DNA of 64,000 nt from Benincasa hispida (taxonomy: Eukaryota; Streptophyta; Magnoliopsida; Cucurbitales; Cucurbitaceae): positions 378,536 to 442,535 of the forward strand of contig NW_024063779.1 in the NCBI RefSeq assembly GCF_009727055.1. Direction: 5' to 3'. Shown in pieces: positions 54,091 through 64,000 of this stretch. Each line of letters starts with the position of its first letter. Positions within the stretch are counted from its first letter, which is position 1. A model generated the notes under the pieces. It was not told where the DNA came from, ran no database searches, and saw nothing but the letters and a program-made list of their open reading frames with translations. A program made the translations under genes and the position numbers.

Positions 54091-56418
54091 TGTCACACCC
54101 CCTTCTTAGCCTTAACCCCCAAGACCGGGAAGGGAGCGTGAGGGTAAACCAGTAGTATTCCATAAGAAAATATTTGGAAGAGTGTGTGCTACTAAGCCTA
54201 GTGAGTGGTTCTTTTAAAATAATAATCACTTTGCAAATCATATCTTTTGGGAAATCAATCACATAATCATAATTCCAGTATAATTTATGCATGATCATAT
54301 ATATGTTCATCCAATCAATATCCTCCAGTCCCATACGTGGCATGCTCATATCATGGACACATTATCAATCATCATAACTTTTTATGGAAATTTTCCTATA
54401 ACCCACTTTTCCCGTCAATGTACACACCGACAATTCTTTATCCCGCTAGTCATGCTTAGGTACTTGACTAAATTCCCCGCCGGTCGTCACTGACTATTAT
54501 TTCCTGCCGATCGAGGCCGACTATATTTTCCTGCCAAGCACCTTTTATTAAGCATGCTAACTATGTAATCTGGGTATAATCTCAGTTTCCATAGCGATTT
54601 CACAAACAATATCATGACAATCATCATAACATCATAAGCATGTATTTTACACTTACATATGCATTTATTCACATATCAAAGCATAAAGCTAAGTAAACGC
54701 TCACCGTCAGCAAGTTTTTCCACTAAAATCATCTTCAGACTACCTTCCTAAGAATTCCTCCATATCAATAGAAATTCTTCAATTAATACTTGTTATATCA
54801 ATAAATAGTGTCAAATTTAGCCAAAATATCATTATATATTGAAAACACCAGCTTACCCTACTCAAAATTAGCCAAAATACCAAAGTTAGCCTCTTTAAAG
54901 GTTATTTAGTCCAAGATAGGCAGTTGGGCGTTGGGCAGTAGGCAGAGTGGGTGTGCTGTTCCGCATAGGGGGTTAGCGCATTTGGGCATGCGTTTTGTTG
55001 GGCGAGCGCTGGGTGTGCTGCGTCGCATAGGGAAGGCAGCTGTGTGGGCTGGCGCACGGGATGCGTCGAGCAATGCGCGCACAGACGAACGGATGGACTC
55101 AGTGCTGCGTGCGCACAGGGCGTGGGTTGGCTGTGCGTCCGGTTGCCTCAATGCCTCACCAACGCAACCTTATTTCTTTTGATCTCCAATCAACTTGGTA
55201 GCCTAATAAACATCACTCTCTACATATGCACACGATTTAGGTGTTGATATGAATGAATTCCCCTTGCCTAACTCCCCTATTTATAGCCATTTCAAACTCA
55301 CCCCATATTGACAACACAACTCCCATTTGTCTCACTTTGAAGTTGCCAACATTCAGTCTACTCAGCCTATCCTTAGCTTAGCCTTGAGTTGTTCTCTTTC
55401 CAGCTTTCCAACCAAAATCCCTTTTGTTGCATGAAATCTCCTTCACCCAACTCATGCTTGGGTGATAAGACTTCAATTGCATGAAATCTCCTTTAGCCAC
55501 CTTCTACTTTAATTTTAGATGATCTTCCTTTTGCCACCTAAATCCCTTAAATACCTCACATATTTCTCTACTTAAATTATTTAAGTCTTATATTCGTATA
55601 CCCTTGGCATTCTCCTTTGAAGTTTTCCATCAATTAGCCTCACCTTTTATCCTTTAACGCATAGCAACTCACCTTTCCTTCATTAAAGTTCAACTTAGCC
55701 AACGCATGAGTTGGTCATCACCAACGCATAGGGTGGCATCTCACCCTTGACGCATGGCTTGCTAAGTGTGCTTGATCGGCGTACTAGGCATGAACGCATG
55801 TTGCTGACCATCGACGCGTGGCTTGTTGCCTAGGCACTCGCGTGCTGGCTCGGCCGCATGGACACGCTCGGCGGCATAGGCATGCTCGACCGCATGGGCA
55901 TGCGCTTGGCCTGGCGCATCGATGCATGGTTGCCCGGTAGCGCATAGGATGGCTCGCCCGCTTGCCCGTTTGATGCATAGGCAGGGTGCTCATCGACGCA
56001 TGGCCTGTGCGCTCGGCATACACCATCGACGCATAGGTTTCGCGCTCATCATCGATGCATGGGTTGTGCGCTCGACATCGACGCATGGGCTACACGCTCA
56101 GTGCATGGCCTGTGCGTTTGGCCTCGACGCATGGCTGGCGCACCTAGCATGCTGATTTCGACGCATGCTTACTGCCCGTGTCCTCATGTATGCCTTTGCG
56201 TTGGTTGTGTTCAACCCTTAGCCATTTTTCAAGTCTTCTAGCTTCCATCCTCGATGCCATCTTGCCTCAAACATGTTTTAAGCCCTTCATAGGCGTTTGG
56301 ACTTTGGTCACCTTTTTGGATAATTTTGATGTTTTCCTCCCTTTGTTCCAATATCCTTACTTAGGATTTTTCTTCTCTATTTAACTTCCCACTTTAGATT
56401 TAATGTTAGGGTCTTACA
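54091..56418 (-). repeat. 5' LTR of the gag-only element
   Basis: 2328 bp; on the minus strand it starts TGTAAGACCCTAACATTAAA at 56418 and ends GGGGGTGTGACA at 54091. Reversed TATA box at about 55279-55287 ('cctatttatag'). The ACGCATGG array lies upstream of it at 55660-56180. It interrupts a copia A LTR at 56419. Confidence 0.85.
55660..56180. repeat. Array of CGACGCATGG units in the second LTR copy
   Basis: Same array as 51050-51500, with several units gained or lost, for example additional 'tcggcgtactaggcatgaacgcatg'-like and 'caccatcgacgcatagg' units around 55775-56040. Confidence 0.8.
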
Positions 56419-57491
56419 GTCGGTCTTTAGTGGAGTGCCCGACAGTTGATAAATTATGGATATCGTGATTAAAGAGTTTAGTCAGTTATTCACGTATCGT
56501 TGGAGCTTCAAGCTATAGGTCCATAAGATCCCCTTGGTAGCTCAATGGATTCAAGTTGAGAATCAATTTTTGGATTAGTTTGAAATGTTCAAATTAACAA
56601 GAGGGAATTTGATTATATATGATATAATTAAATTAATTAAATTAATTAAATTATATATAATATAATTGATAGGATGTATTTGATACATTATTATTTGATT
56701 GGAGGAGTTAATATAAATATGATTTGTATTAAATGCCATAAAATAGAAAAAGAACTATGGTTTATATGTTGCATATGATGCAATATTAAAACTATAAGTT
56801 ATAAATACAATATGATAAGTTACCTATTGTATTTATTTATAATTTATTAATTATATGATAATTAATATTTATTTTTCTCAATAACCGACCTTAGTTCGTG
56901 GTTATACACAGTTTTATGGAAAATTGAGATAAAAAGAAATTTGATTTAAAAAATCTCAGTGAACGACAACACGACTGATTAGATTCACTATCGAGTGTCT
57001 AAACGATATGATCGAATTTACTATGTGATAGTACTCGTTTACTAAACGATCGAGCGTCGAGTCTATACTATAGTCTTCATCTACTACACGATTGTGTGAT
57101 CGCATACTCGATCGTCTACTCCAATCCACCCTTTTATCCAAAATCAGCCAGAGCCCACAACTCTTGGATTCTCACACCGAGAATACTAAGGTAATCTTGT
57201 GGTATTGTCCATTTGTTCGAGGATTGAGTTATACTCGTTGCTGGTCTTTGAGGGAAATCAAGTTCGAGTTTTTTATCATTGCTTTCGAGTTTGATCGAGG
57301 GAAATACGTGAAGAAATAGTTCTTCAAAGGTATTATCTCTCTTATTCTTTGTATTTTTTTCGAAGCATGCTATAATTTATTGATTAATGCATAATCGTTT
57401 CTAAATGATTGTAAATGTTTGAGTTCTTTCACAATGGAGTTTGGAACCATCCGCTTCCACTCAAAGGTCCTCTACAATTAGAGTTCTTTCA
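56419..57491 (+). repeat. Copia A 5' LTR, right part
   Basis: Starts within the LTR at CGGTCTTTAGTGGAGTG, the same block as 41629 in the complete copy, and ends TTCTTTCA at 57491, two bases before a primer-binding site. The left part was displaced or lost with the insertion of the gag-only element at 56418. CGATCG-type repeats are at 56960-57120. Confidence 0.85.
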
Positions 57492-57493
57492 AT

Positions 57494-57504
57494 TGGTATC
57501 AGAG
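57494..57504 (+). promoter_or_regulatory. Primer-binding site of the second copia A element
   Basis: TGGTATCAGAG, matching the initiator-Met tRNA complement over 11 bases, two bases after the LTR terminus. Confidence 0.9.
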
Positions 57505-57505
57505 T

Positions 57506-59444
57506 TAAGTTATTCTGATTTCCAAATTCCATTGTTGTATTAAATGTCATTTACAGTCTTGGTGGGTTTTAAGTATTCTGCAATCCGTTTAAGAATTAAG
57601 TGTCTGTGGATATTATTGATGGATAATTTCGGGATAATTGCCTCTGTTTAAAGCTTTCTTTATGTTTACAAAAGTGCCCCTTCATTTTTGGGCATAAATA
57701 ACTTGCAATTGAATCTATATTCGTTTTTTGTTTGTTTGAGTCATTCCTGATGAAGCTTCAGACGCAAGGAGTTTTAGTTCACTTCTAGGGAGAAGACGAA
57801 TCATTGGCTCATCATGTAGCTCAAGCTAAACGGTCGTTTAGATTTGGTTATGCGATTTGTAGAAATGTTCTACTCGGTCATGTAGTATTTGTTAAATGAT
57901 CACATAGCTTATGCTACGCGATCGAGTAAAGAGTTTACTCGATTGTGTTGTGTTGGTTACTTGATCGCATAGACGCTCAGGGTGAACGACCACAGAGTAT
58001 ATGATACTCGACACATGGCATGCATGCTAAACGATCGTGTAGGCTAGCATGCTCATCACATAGTCACTAGCTATATGATCACTCGGTATACGATACTCGA
58101 CGCTTCTACTTGATCGTGTAGACAATCATGCTCATCGCACAGTTGTTGGTTGCACGATCGTATGGCATGCGTTACTCGATATGTGCTGCACGATTGAGTG
58201 GACTTTCATGCTCATCGCATAGTTTTTAGCCATGCGATCAACACTACATGATTGTTTATACTCGATGTGTGTTACTCGATTATCTGAAGAAGAAGTTACA
58301 CGATCAAGTGATGAGGCTTCGCCCGGGCGGTTCAAGATCCAATTCACCTGTTTGAACCGGTTGACTCGATCCTTTTGTAATAATTATCTTTTCTTTTCGG
58401 TTTTGAGGTATATTATCCCGGTCCATCAATTTCTTTTTAATATACATGTGATGTATGTTTGTTTATATGCCATAACGCATGACATATATTTTTAAAACCC
58501 ACCATAGGTTATGCATTTTATTCATGCATCATCTTTATATTATAAGTGTTATAATATAGTAGTTTGCATGATTAAATTACTTAAAGCATGGTTATGCATC
58601 ATATAATATAAGAGTTATAAAATATGCATGCATTAAAGCATATACATGCATCATCTTTATTATAAATGTTATAATATAAGGATGTATGTTAGCATGTATG
58701 CTTAGTTCATTACTTGTTACATAAAAGTTATATAGTAGTAATGAATAAACATTGCATGAAGCATGACACTTAGATTTATTTATAAAACTTACAAATACCT
58801 TGTGTATGTATAACTTAGTAATGTGGTTGGTTTTAATTGTTTCATTCTTTATAAGAGTTATAATTAATGAAATTAGAATTAAAATCAATAGCCAAGAGTT
58901 GCATGCAAACTTAGGTAAAATCATTTTTTAAAATAGTTTTAAAATATGATTGAGATAGACCTAAGCTCAAAATTTCTAATGAGATTATAAATTAGATTAA
59001 TCTTTTAAATCGGTTTAATAGGATTAAATTGAATTCAATAAAAGATTAAATTTGTAACAAATCTATCTATAAGGGACCTTTTGTCTAAGGCGGGTTCTGG
59101 CTAGGCTGGGGTATTTAAGCTGACGGAAATAGAACACCCCTATCTGGGAACCTACCTGAAATGGTGAATTAGATAGATTTACTCAAGCATGCAATTGTTG
59201 ATTAATATTTGTTAAAGTGTTTAATGAATGTTTATCAAAATTGTTTAACTTTCCAAAGTAAGTGTTACTTTTGGGCAACCTAAACAATCACTTAGTAAAA
59301 TTAATTAGCCGTATTTTTCTAAGTAAATTAAACCCTAGGTTGTTAAAATACTCAGTGGGAGGAAAAGATATATATGATATGTTATTTCCACTCACGTTTC
59401 TCCCTTAATGTTCACACCATGAGATTTATGCTTGGCCTCGTGGC
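57506..59444 (+). other. Copia A leader, second copy
   Basis: Collinear with 42734-44450. It contains an expanded CGATCG repeat region (57790-58280) and the conserved GC-rich block at about 59087-59152. No ORF is credible. It is cut at 59444 (GTGGC) by the LTR of a minus-strand copia A element. Confidence 0.8.
57790..58290 (+). repeat. Degenerate palindromic repeat region in the copia A leader
   Basis: About twenty short words of the type ACGATCGTGTAG / CTCGATCGTGT / GCTACGCGATCG, spaced about 20-35 bp and more diverged than at 43035-43225. Several units have become TACTCGA. Confidence 0.75.
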
Positions 59445-61441
59445 TGAAGGAACTCTTATACAACAGTACCTCTGAGTGAAAGTGGATCGTTCCAAACTCA
59501 TTGTGACAGATTTACCGCATTTACAATCTAACAGAACAGATGTGCATTTAACAACTTATTATAACCATGCTTTTAACAATAAATAACAAAAGAACGAAAT
59601 ACGTACCATTTGAAGAACTCTTCTTCACCAAAAACTCATTCGTACAAGGACACCTCCTTTCGCTCTCATAGAGAATGCCCAAACAAATTGTTCACCAAAA
59701 CACCATCGTCTACCCACAAACGACATCTACACGAACACAGCAATAGGGAGGACACCACCACATAGAACCCTCGGTATTCTCGGTGTGAGAATCCAGGAGG
59801 GGTGGGCTCTGGTGGATTTGGCAAAGGAAAGGAGGAAAAAAAGATCGTATACCACAACCAAGCAAGTGGGAGAAGGCTGATGTCTATCGTATAGACGATG
59901 CTTGATCATTTAGGAAGCAGTACACGATCGTTTAGTAAATAGGCTGCGATCGTATAGACGATTGTTTAGTAAACGCTCGGGCGCGCAATCATTTAGCAAA
60001 GAGCTAGATGATCGTTTATCAAATCCTATGCGATCGTTTAAAAAGATGCGCACGTGTATACGATCATGTAGAAACGTTGAGCTATCGTGCAGGATCTCAG
60101 TTTGCTATGTGATAGGTTGTATACAATTCGTGAGTGAATTCTCTGTTCTCTTTGAAAAATGAAAAAGATTATCATTTTATTCTTCAGTTACGAAATCTGA
60201 ATGAAACCTCCCACCATCACCGGTTACAGAGAAAATGTCGGCACAATTATCCTATAATTGTCCAATTAAAAATAATAAATATAATCATATTATATTCATT
60301 AACCTATGGTTTAATATCATATCATATGCAATACATTAACCATAGTCTTTTCTCCTCCACTAGATATAAATCAAATTTATATCATTTTCCTCCAAATAAT
60401 GTATCTCATACATAATGTCAATCATATCATATATAATTAACCAGTTCAATCATATCATATATAATCGAACTCTCTCTTGTCTATTTGAACACTTCAAACT
60501 AACCCAAAAACTGATTCTCAACTTGAATTCATTGAGCTACCAAGGGGATCTTATGGACCTATGGCTTGAAGCTCCAACAGTACGTGAATAGCTGACTAAA
60601 CTCTTTAGCCACGAGATCCACCATCCATTAACTACCAGGCATTCCACTAAAGATCGACAACTAAACTCTTCTTACCACAAATATATTTCTATGTCCATCG
60701 GATATAACCAATCAACAATACGACAACCCTTCATAGATGCTCGTAAGTATAGTTGGGCCAGTTTACCGTTTTGCCCCTGTAGTTACATATAACTCCGTAA
60801 GTACCACTGATCCCTCTAATGAATAATACAACATAGTCCTACTATGTGTGGACACATCTCGGGCCATGAGAAGGTGTGTAGCGCACATCGTTCAAGCCCC
60901 GGGATCAGCCCTTAATGGAGCAATCTATCTACTAACCCCTGCTTCGGGGAAGGAGTGAATTCCATCTTGTGTAGCTGAGTTCCTAGCGCCCAAATTAGAT
61001 GAATCCCCAAAGTGGTAGGTTTGAGTTGGCGATCTGACCACTTGCACCATGCAAATCAAAAAACCGCTCTCAAAGGCAGGAATTCCCAACTCATTCATGA
61101 TTAAGGTCATGTTACCTATGGTCATCCTAGTGAAGTGAAGTCTCTGTCATGAACAGTGTTATATAACGAGATGTTAACACTCCGTGGTTCGGTCTTATAC
61201 AAACTCCTTTGTATAGGACGCCCCGCTCGCATGTCCCCACATGAATGATCAGGATCAGACCATCTGTTGCAAGTCACAACACTTGTAACTATTCTACAAA
61301 GCAGGCTACCTCCATAGCATTACCAGAATAAGGTTTCCCTCCTGTATCCATATACTACAGACCATTTTGGTTATCACTTAAGACATGATCTACTTGTATA
61401 TCTCCACATACATGGTTAAGTTATAAACGACAACCAAGGAT
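59445..61441 (-). repeat. 3' LTR of a minus-strand copia A element, truncated at its 5' side
   Basis: Starts TGAAGGAACTC (reversed LTR terminus) and continues to about 61441, where it joins pol sequence about 130 bp short of the expected TGTTRGG end. No polypurine tract is present between pol and LTR, so a deletion removed the end of pol, the PPT and the first part of the LTR. CGATCG-type repeats are at 59890-60090. Confidence 0.85.
59890..60090. repeat. CGATCG-type repeat cluster in copia A LTR
   Basis: Units such as ACGATCGTTTAGTAAA, GCGATCGTATAGACG and GATGATCGTTTATCAAA at a spacing of about 25-30 bp. It corresponds in position to the cluster at 18540-18720. Confidence 0.75.
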
Positions 61442-63169
61442 TTTAGTGTTCGTCACAGCACCACTATTGTCACAATAGAGGGTGATAGGCCTAGACATGT
61501 TTAGAACAACTTCCAGATCTGTCAGGAACTTCCAAAGCGAAACAGCCTCCTGAGTAGCTTCACAAGCCGCTACGTACTCGGCCTCCATCGTGGAGTCGGC
61601 GATGCACCCCTTCTTAGTTCTTCGTCATACTACTGCTCCTCCATTAAGAGTAAAAACTGACCCCGAAGTGGACTTCCGAGAGTCTTTATCTATCTGAAAG
61701 TCAGAATTCGTATATCCAGTAAGGATCAAATCCCTAGTTCCATACACGAGCATGTAGTCTTTCATTCTCCGAGGATACTTGAGTATGTTCTTAACTGCGG
61801 TCCAATCACCCTAGACTGGGTTAGACTGATACCTACTGACTATTCCCACAACATAGTAGATGTCTAGTCTATTACAGAGCATCACATACATCAAACTGCC
61901 AACGGCAGATGCATATGGGACTCGTCTCATCTCCTCAACCTCTTGAGGCATATTAGAACACATTTCCTTAGACAAAGTAACTCCATGCCTGAACGACAGT
62001 AGGCCCCGTTTGGAGTTCTTCATCGAGTACTTGAGCAACATCTTGTTAATGTACGATGCTTGAGACAGCGCTAGCACTTTGTTCATACGATCCCGAAAGA
62101 TCTATATGCCCAAAACAAACTGAACCTCTCCCAAATCTTTCATTTGGAATTGGGTCGCTAGCCAGTTCTTAACTGCAGTCAGTAGATCTACATCATTCCC
62201 AATGAGGAGGATATCGTCTAAATACAACACTCTTTTTGTAGACACAAGGCTCATCAACATTTTGGTCAAAGCCGTACGATTTGATCGCAGTATCAAACCG
62301 AATATTCCAAGATCGAGACATCTATTTCAACCCATAAATGGACTTATTCAGTTTGCAAACTCTTTGCTCTTGACCTTAGGTAATGAATCCCTCGGGCTAC
62401 ACCATATAAATAGTCTCCTCAAGATTACCATTCAGAAAGATCGTCTTAATGTCCATTTGTCAAATCTCATAATCATAATAAGCCACAATGGACAGGAGGA
62501 TGCTGATTGACTTCAACATGGCAATAGGCGAGAAAGTCTCCTCATAGTCAACTCCCTCTACCTGGGTATTACCCTTTGCCATAAGTCGACCTTTGAAGGT
62601 TTGCACCTTCCCATCGGCACCTCGTTTCCTCTTGTAGATCCATTTGCAACCTATAGGTTTTACCCCATCAAGCTGATCTACAAGATCCCACACTGAGTTG
62701 AACTTCATCGACTCCATCTCGAGATCCATGACTTTGACCCATTCATCCCGATCAACATCCTCTACTGCCTTCTGATAAGACAATGGATCCTCAACGTCGC
62801 CATCAGCTACCATATTCAGGATTTCGGTGAAACCCAGATAGTGAACGGGTGGGTTCGCAACCGACCCACGACATCAAGGTTTCCTTAACTGTGGAGGTGG
62901 AACCGACTTACCAGATGAACTATCATGAACAACTCTTGCTGATGAAGCAGACCCTTCAACAACTCTTGTTGAAGTTTCAGTAGTTTCATTGGAAAGCTCA
63001 CGTAACACGACCTTACTACGTGGACTATGCTCCCTAATATGATCCTCCTCCAGGAAGATAGCATTCGTAGAAACAAATACTCTGTTTTTCGACGGATCAT
63101 AAAAGTAACCCCCTCGTGTACCTTTGGGGTAGCCTACAAAGAGGCAAAACCTCGACCGTGGTTTCAATT

Positions 63170-63409
63170 TCTTTGGATTGGCCTCAAGCACATTTGCTGG
63201 GCAACCCCATATGCGGAAGTTACGTAAACTAGATTTACGCCCGTTCCACAACTCCAGAGGTGTTCTTGCAACACTCTTGGAGGGAACACAGTTGAGTATG
63301 TACACTACAGTCTCCACTGCGAAACCCTAAAACGAGTCTGGTAAGAAAGCGTAACTCATCATCGACCGAACCATGTCCAACAAGGTTTTGTTTCTCCTCT
63401 CCGCTACAC
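63170..63409. repeat. 240-bp segment, first copy, left of the adapter
   Basis: Starts TCTTTGGATTGGCC and ends CTCCGCTACAC. The same segment follows the adapter at 63448-63687 with identical length and about a dozen substitutions (my count, about 5%). It encodes the integrase C-part on the minus strand. Confidence 0.95.
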
Positions 63410-63447
63410 CTGTCTCTTATACACATCTAGATGTGTATAAGAGACAG
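63410..63447. other. Nextera mate-pair junction adapter left in the assembly
   Basis: The 38 bases are CTGTCTCTTATACACATCT followed directly by AGATGTGTATAAGAGACAG, the two 19-bp Tn5 mosaic ends in inverted order as used in Nextera mate-pair circularisation. This is library sequence, not plant DNA. Translations across it give the well-known junk peptides MCIRDR and SYTHLDVYKRQ. Confidence 0.98.
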
Positions 63448-63687
63448 TCTTTGGATTGGCCTCAAGCACATTTGCTGGGCAACCCCATATGCGGAAGTTA
63501 CGTAAACTAGATTTACGCCCGTTCCACAACTCCAGAGGTGTTCTCACAACACTCTTAGAAGGAACATAGTTGAGTATATACACTGTAGTCTCCACTGCAA
63601 AACCCCAAAACGAGTCTGGTAAGAAAGCGTAACTCATCATCGAACGAACCATGTGCAATAAGGTTTTGTTTCTCCTCTCCGCTACAC
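63448..63687. repeat. 240-bp segment, second copy, right of the adapter
   Basis: Begins and ends at the same element positions as 63170-63409 but differs at about a dozen sites, so the two copies came from different members of the copia A family or from different alleles. The continuous integrase reading resumes to the right (CTACACCATTCCGC). Confidence 0.95.
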
Positions 63688-63751
63688 CATTCCGCTGAGG
63701 TTTACCCGACTCTAAGAGTTGGGAAACGATTCCATATTCTATCAAATAGGA

Positions 63752-64000
63752 TTGAGAAGTTGGTGAAAAGTGGACTTGTAAATGGTTTAGAAGAAAACTC
63801 TTTGTTAATATGTGAATCTTGCTTTAAAGGCAAAATGACCAAATGACCTTTTACTGGAAAAGATTATAGAGCCAAGGAAACCTTGGAGCTTATACGTCCA
63901 GACCTTTGTGGTCCGATGAATGTAAGAGCACGAGGTGGGTATGAATATTTCATCTCTTTCATAGATGATTATTCTAAATTTGGGTATCTATACGTAATGC
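63752..64000 (+). pseudogene. Copia A integrase N-terminal fragment (plus strand)
   Basis: The plus strand reads RIEKLVKSGLVNGL, then CESCFKGKMTK, a stop, PFTGKDYRAKETLEL, IRPDLCGPMNVRARGGYEYF and ISFIDDYSKFGYLYVM to the window edge. This is the pre-integrase zinc region (Cys-x2-Cys visible) and the start of the integrase core with its first catalytic Asp (RPDLCGP; HSDLCGP is usual). It is head to head with the minus-strand pol, starting where the minus reading ends. Confidence 0.85.

Larger units (their letters stand above)
47441..56418 (-). mobile_element. Gag-only gypsy-type LTR retrotransposon (TR-GAG-like)
   Basis: On the minus strand: 5' LTR (56418 to 54091), PBS (54088 to 54076), zinc-knuckle ORF, gag, PPT (about 51770 to 51747) and 3' LTR (51746 to 49735, continued 47519 to 47441). 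No protease, RT, RNase H or integrase is present between gag and PPT (only about 90 bp). Such elements with LTRs and gag alone are known as TR-GAG elements, mobilised by a partner's Pol. A solo LTR of another family is nested in the 3' LTR. The outer part of the 3' LTR is missing. Confidence 0.8.
61443..63751 (-). pseudogene. Copia A pol relic (integrase to RNase H), minus strand
   Basis: In minus-strand order: EYGIVSQLLESG and RNGVAERRNKTL (63745-63690), then YAFLPDSFWGFAVETTVYIL, then PLELWNGRKSSLRNFRIWGC (integrase C-part). An adapter-containing interruption lies at 63410-63447 with a repeat of the same segment. 63317-62874 gives LFVGYPKGTRGGYFYDPSKN. 62813-62460 gives KWIYKRKRGADGKVQTFKGR and MAKGNTQVEGVDYEETFSPI. 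62296-62102 has YLDD at 62213-62224, where YVDD is usual. 62086-61811 gives LLSFRHGVTLSKEMCSN, and LYCDNSGAV is near 61463-61485. The most intact copia A pol here, but still broken between segments. Confidence 0.9.

Noticed and set aside
63235..63426. ORF starting MCIRDRCSGEE
   Set aside because: Its start is encoded by the Nextera adapter; this is a known type of contaminated protein prediction.
63404..63745. Integrase ORF ending in VSYTHLDVYKRQV as a novel C-terminus
   Set aside because: The last residues translate the adapter. The true protein would continue into the integrase sequence seen to the left.

Overview
The window looks like a transposon-dense, probably heterochromatic stretch of a flowering-plant nuclear genome. 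It is AT-rich, and almost every recognisable protein is a decayed plant transposable element: Ty1/copia, Ty3/gypsy, CACTA (En/Spm) and Mutator-like (MULE). A cucurbit is my guess from general familiarity with these LTRs; nothing in the window proves the species. I found no convincing host protein gene, rRNA, tRNA gene or CRISPR array. The ORFs are short and broken by stops and frameshifts, so most coding calls are pseudogenes.

Layout. 1-2.3 kb: LTR piece and pol relic of copia family A. 3.3-7.7 kb: a Mutator-like transposase relic followed by a plant-mobile-domain (PMD) relic, the latter split by a copia A LTR piece. 8.65-14.16 kb: a full-span but dead copia family B element with both LTRs. 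14.2-17.8 kb: AT-rich sequence with a SINE-like remnant and a GC-rich tandem array of about 150-bp units. 17.84-26.37 kb: a minus-strand copia B element invaded by a copia A solo LTR, by a 2.87-kb gypsy-like LTR insertion and, at its far end, by a CACTA transposon (26.375 to about 31.99 kb). 32.0-32.9 kb: fragments of copia family C and a copia A LTR. 32.9-37.5 kb: Athila/Tat-like gypsy pol relic, PPT and 3' LTR. 38.3-40.7 kb: a gypsy-like LTR piece. 40.726-47.44 kb: a copia A element with 5' LTR, PBS, very long leader (interrupted by a solo LTR) and gag start. 47.44-56.418 kb: a minus-strand gypsy-type element with two LTRs, PBS, PPT and gag but no pol (TR-GAG-like), with another solo LTR nested in its 3' LTR. 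56.42-59.44 kb: a second copia A LTR, PBS and leader. 59.445-63.75 kb: a minus-strand copia A 3' LTR plus pol. 63.75 kb to end: plus-strand integrase of the same family, head to head.

The most decisive observation is technical. Positions 63410-63447 are exactly the Nextera mate-pair junction adapter (two Tn5 mosaic ends back to back) left in the assembly between two 240-bp near-copies of the same integrase segment, so the local structure and peptides there are artefactual. The most interesting biological observations are: (i) a zinc-knuckle ORF upstream of gag in the gag-only element that repeats the gag zinc module; (ii) 22-bp tandem repeats built on a near-perfect palindrome with a CGATCG core, found in both LTRs and leaders of copia A; (iii) ACGCAT-rich arrays recurring in several unrelated gypsy-like LTRs; (iv) four separate LTR insertions whose 5-bp target duplications can be read directly; (v) an unidentified GC-rich 150-bp tandem array.

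Family labels A to E are local to this report. Element boundaries with a visible target duplication or a PBS/PPT are good to a few bases; the others are approximate.
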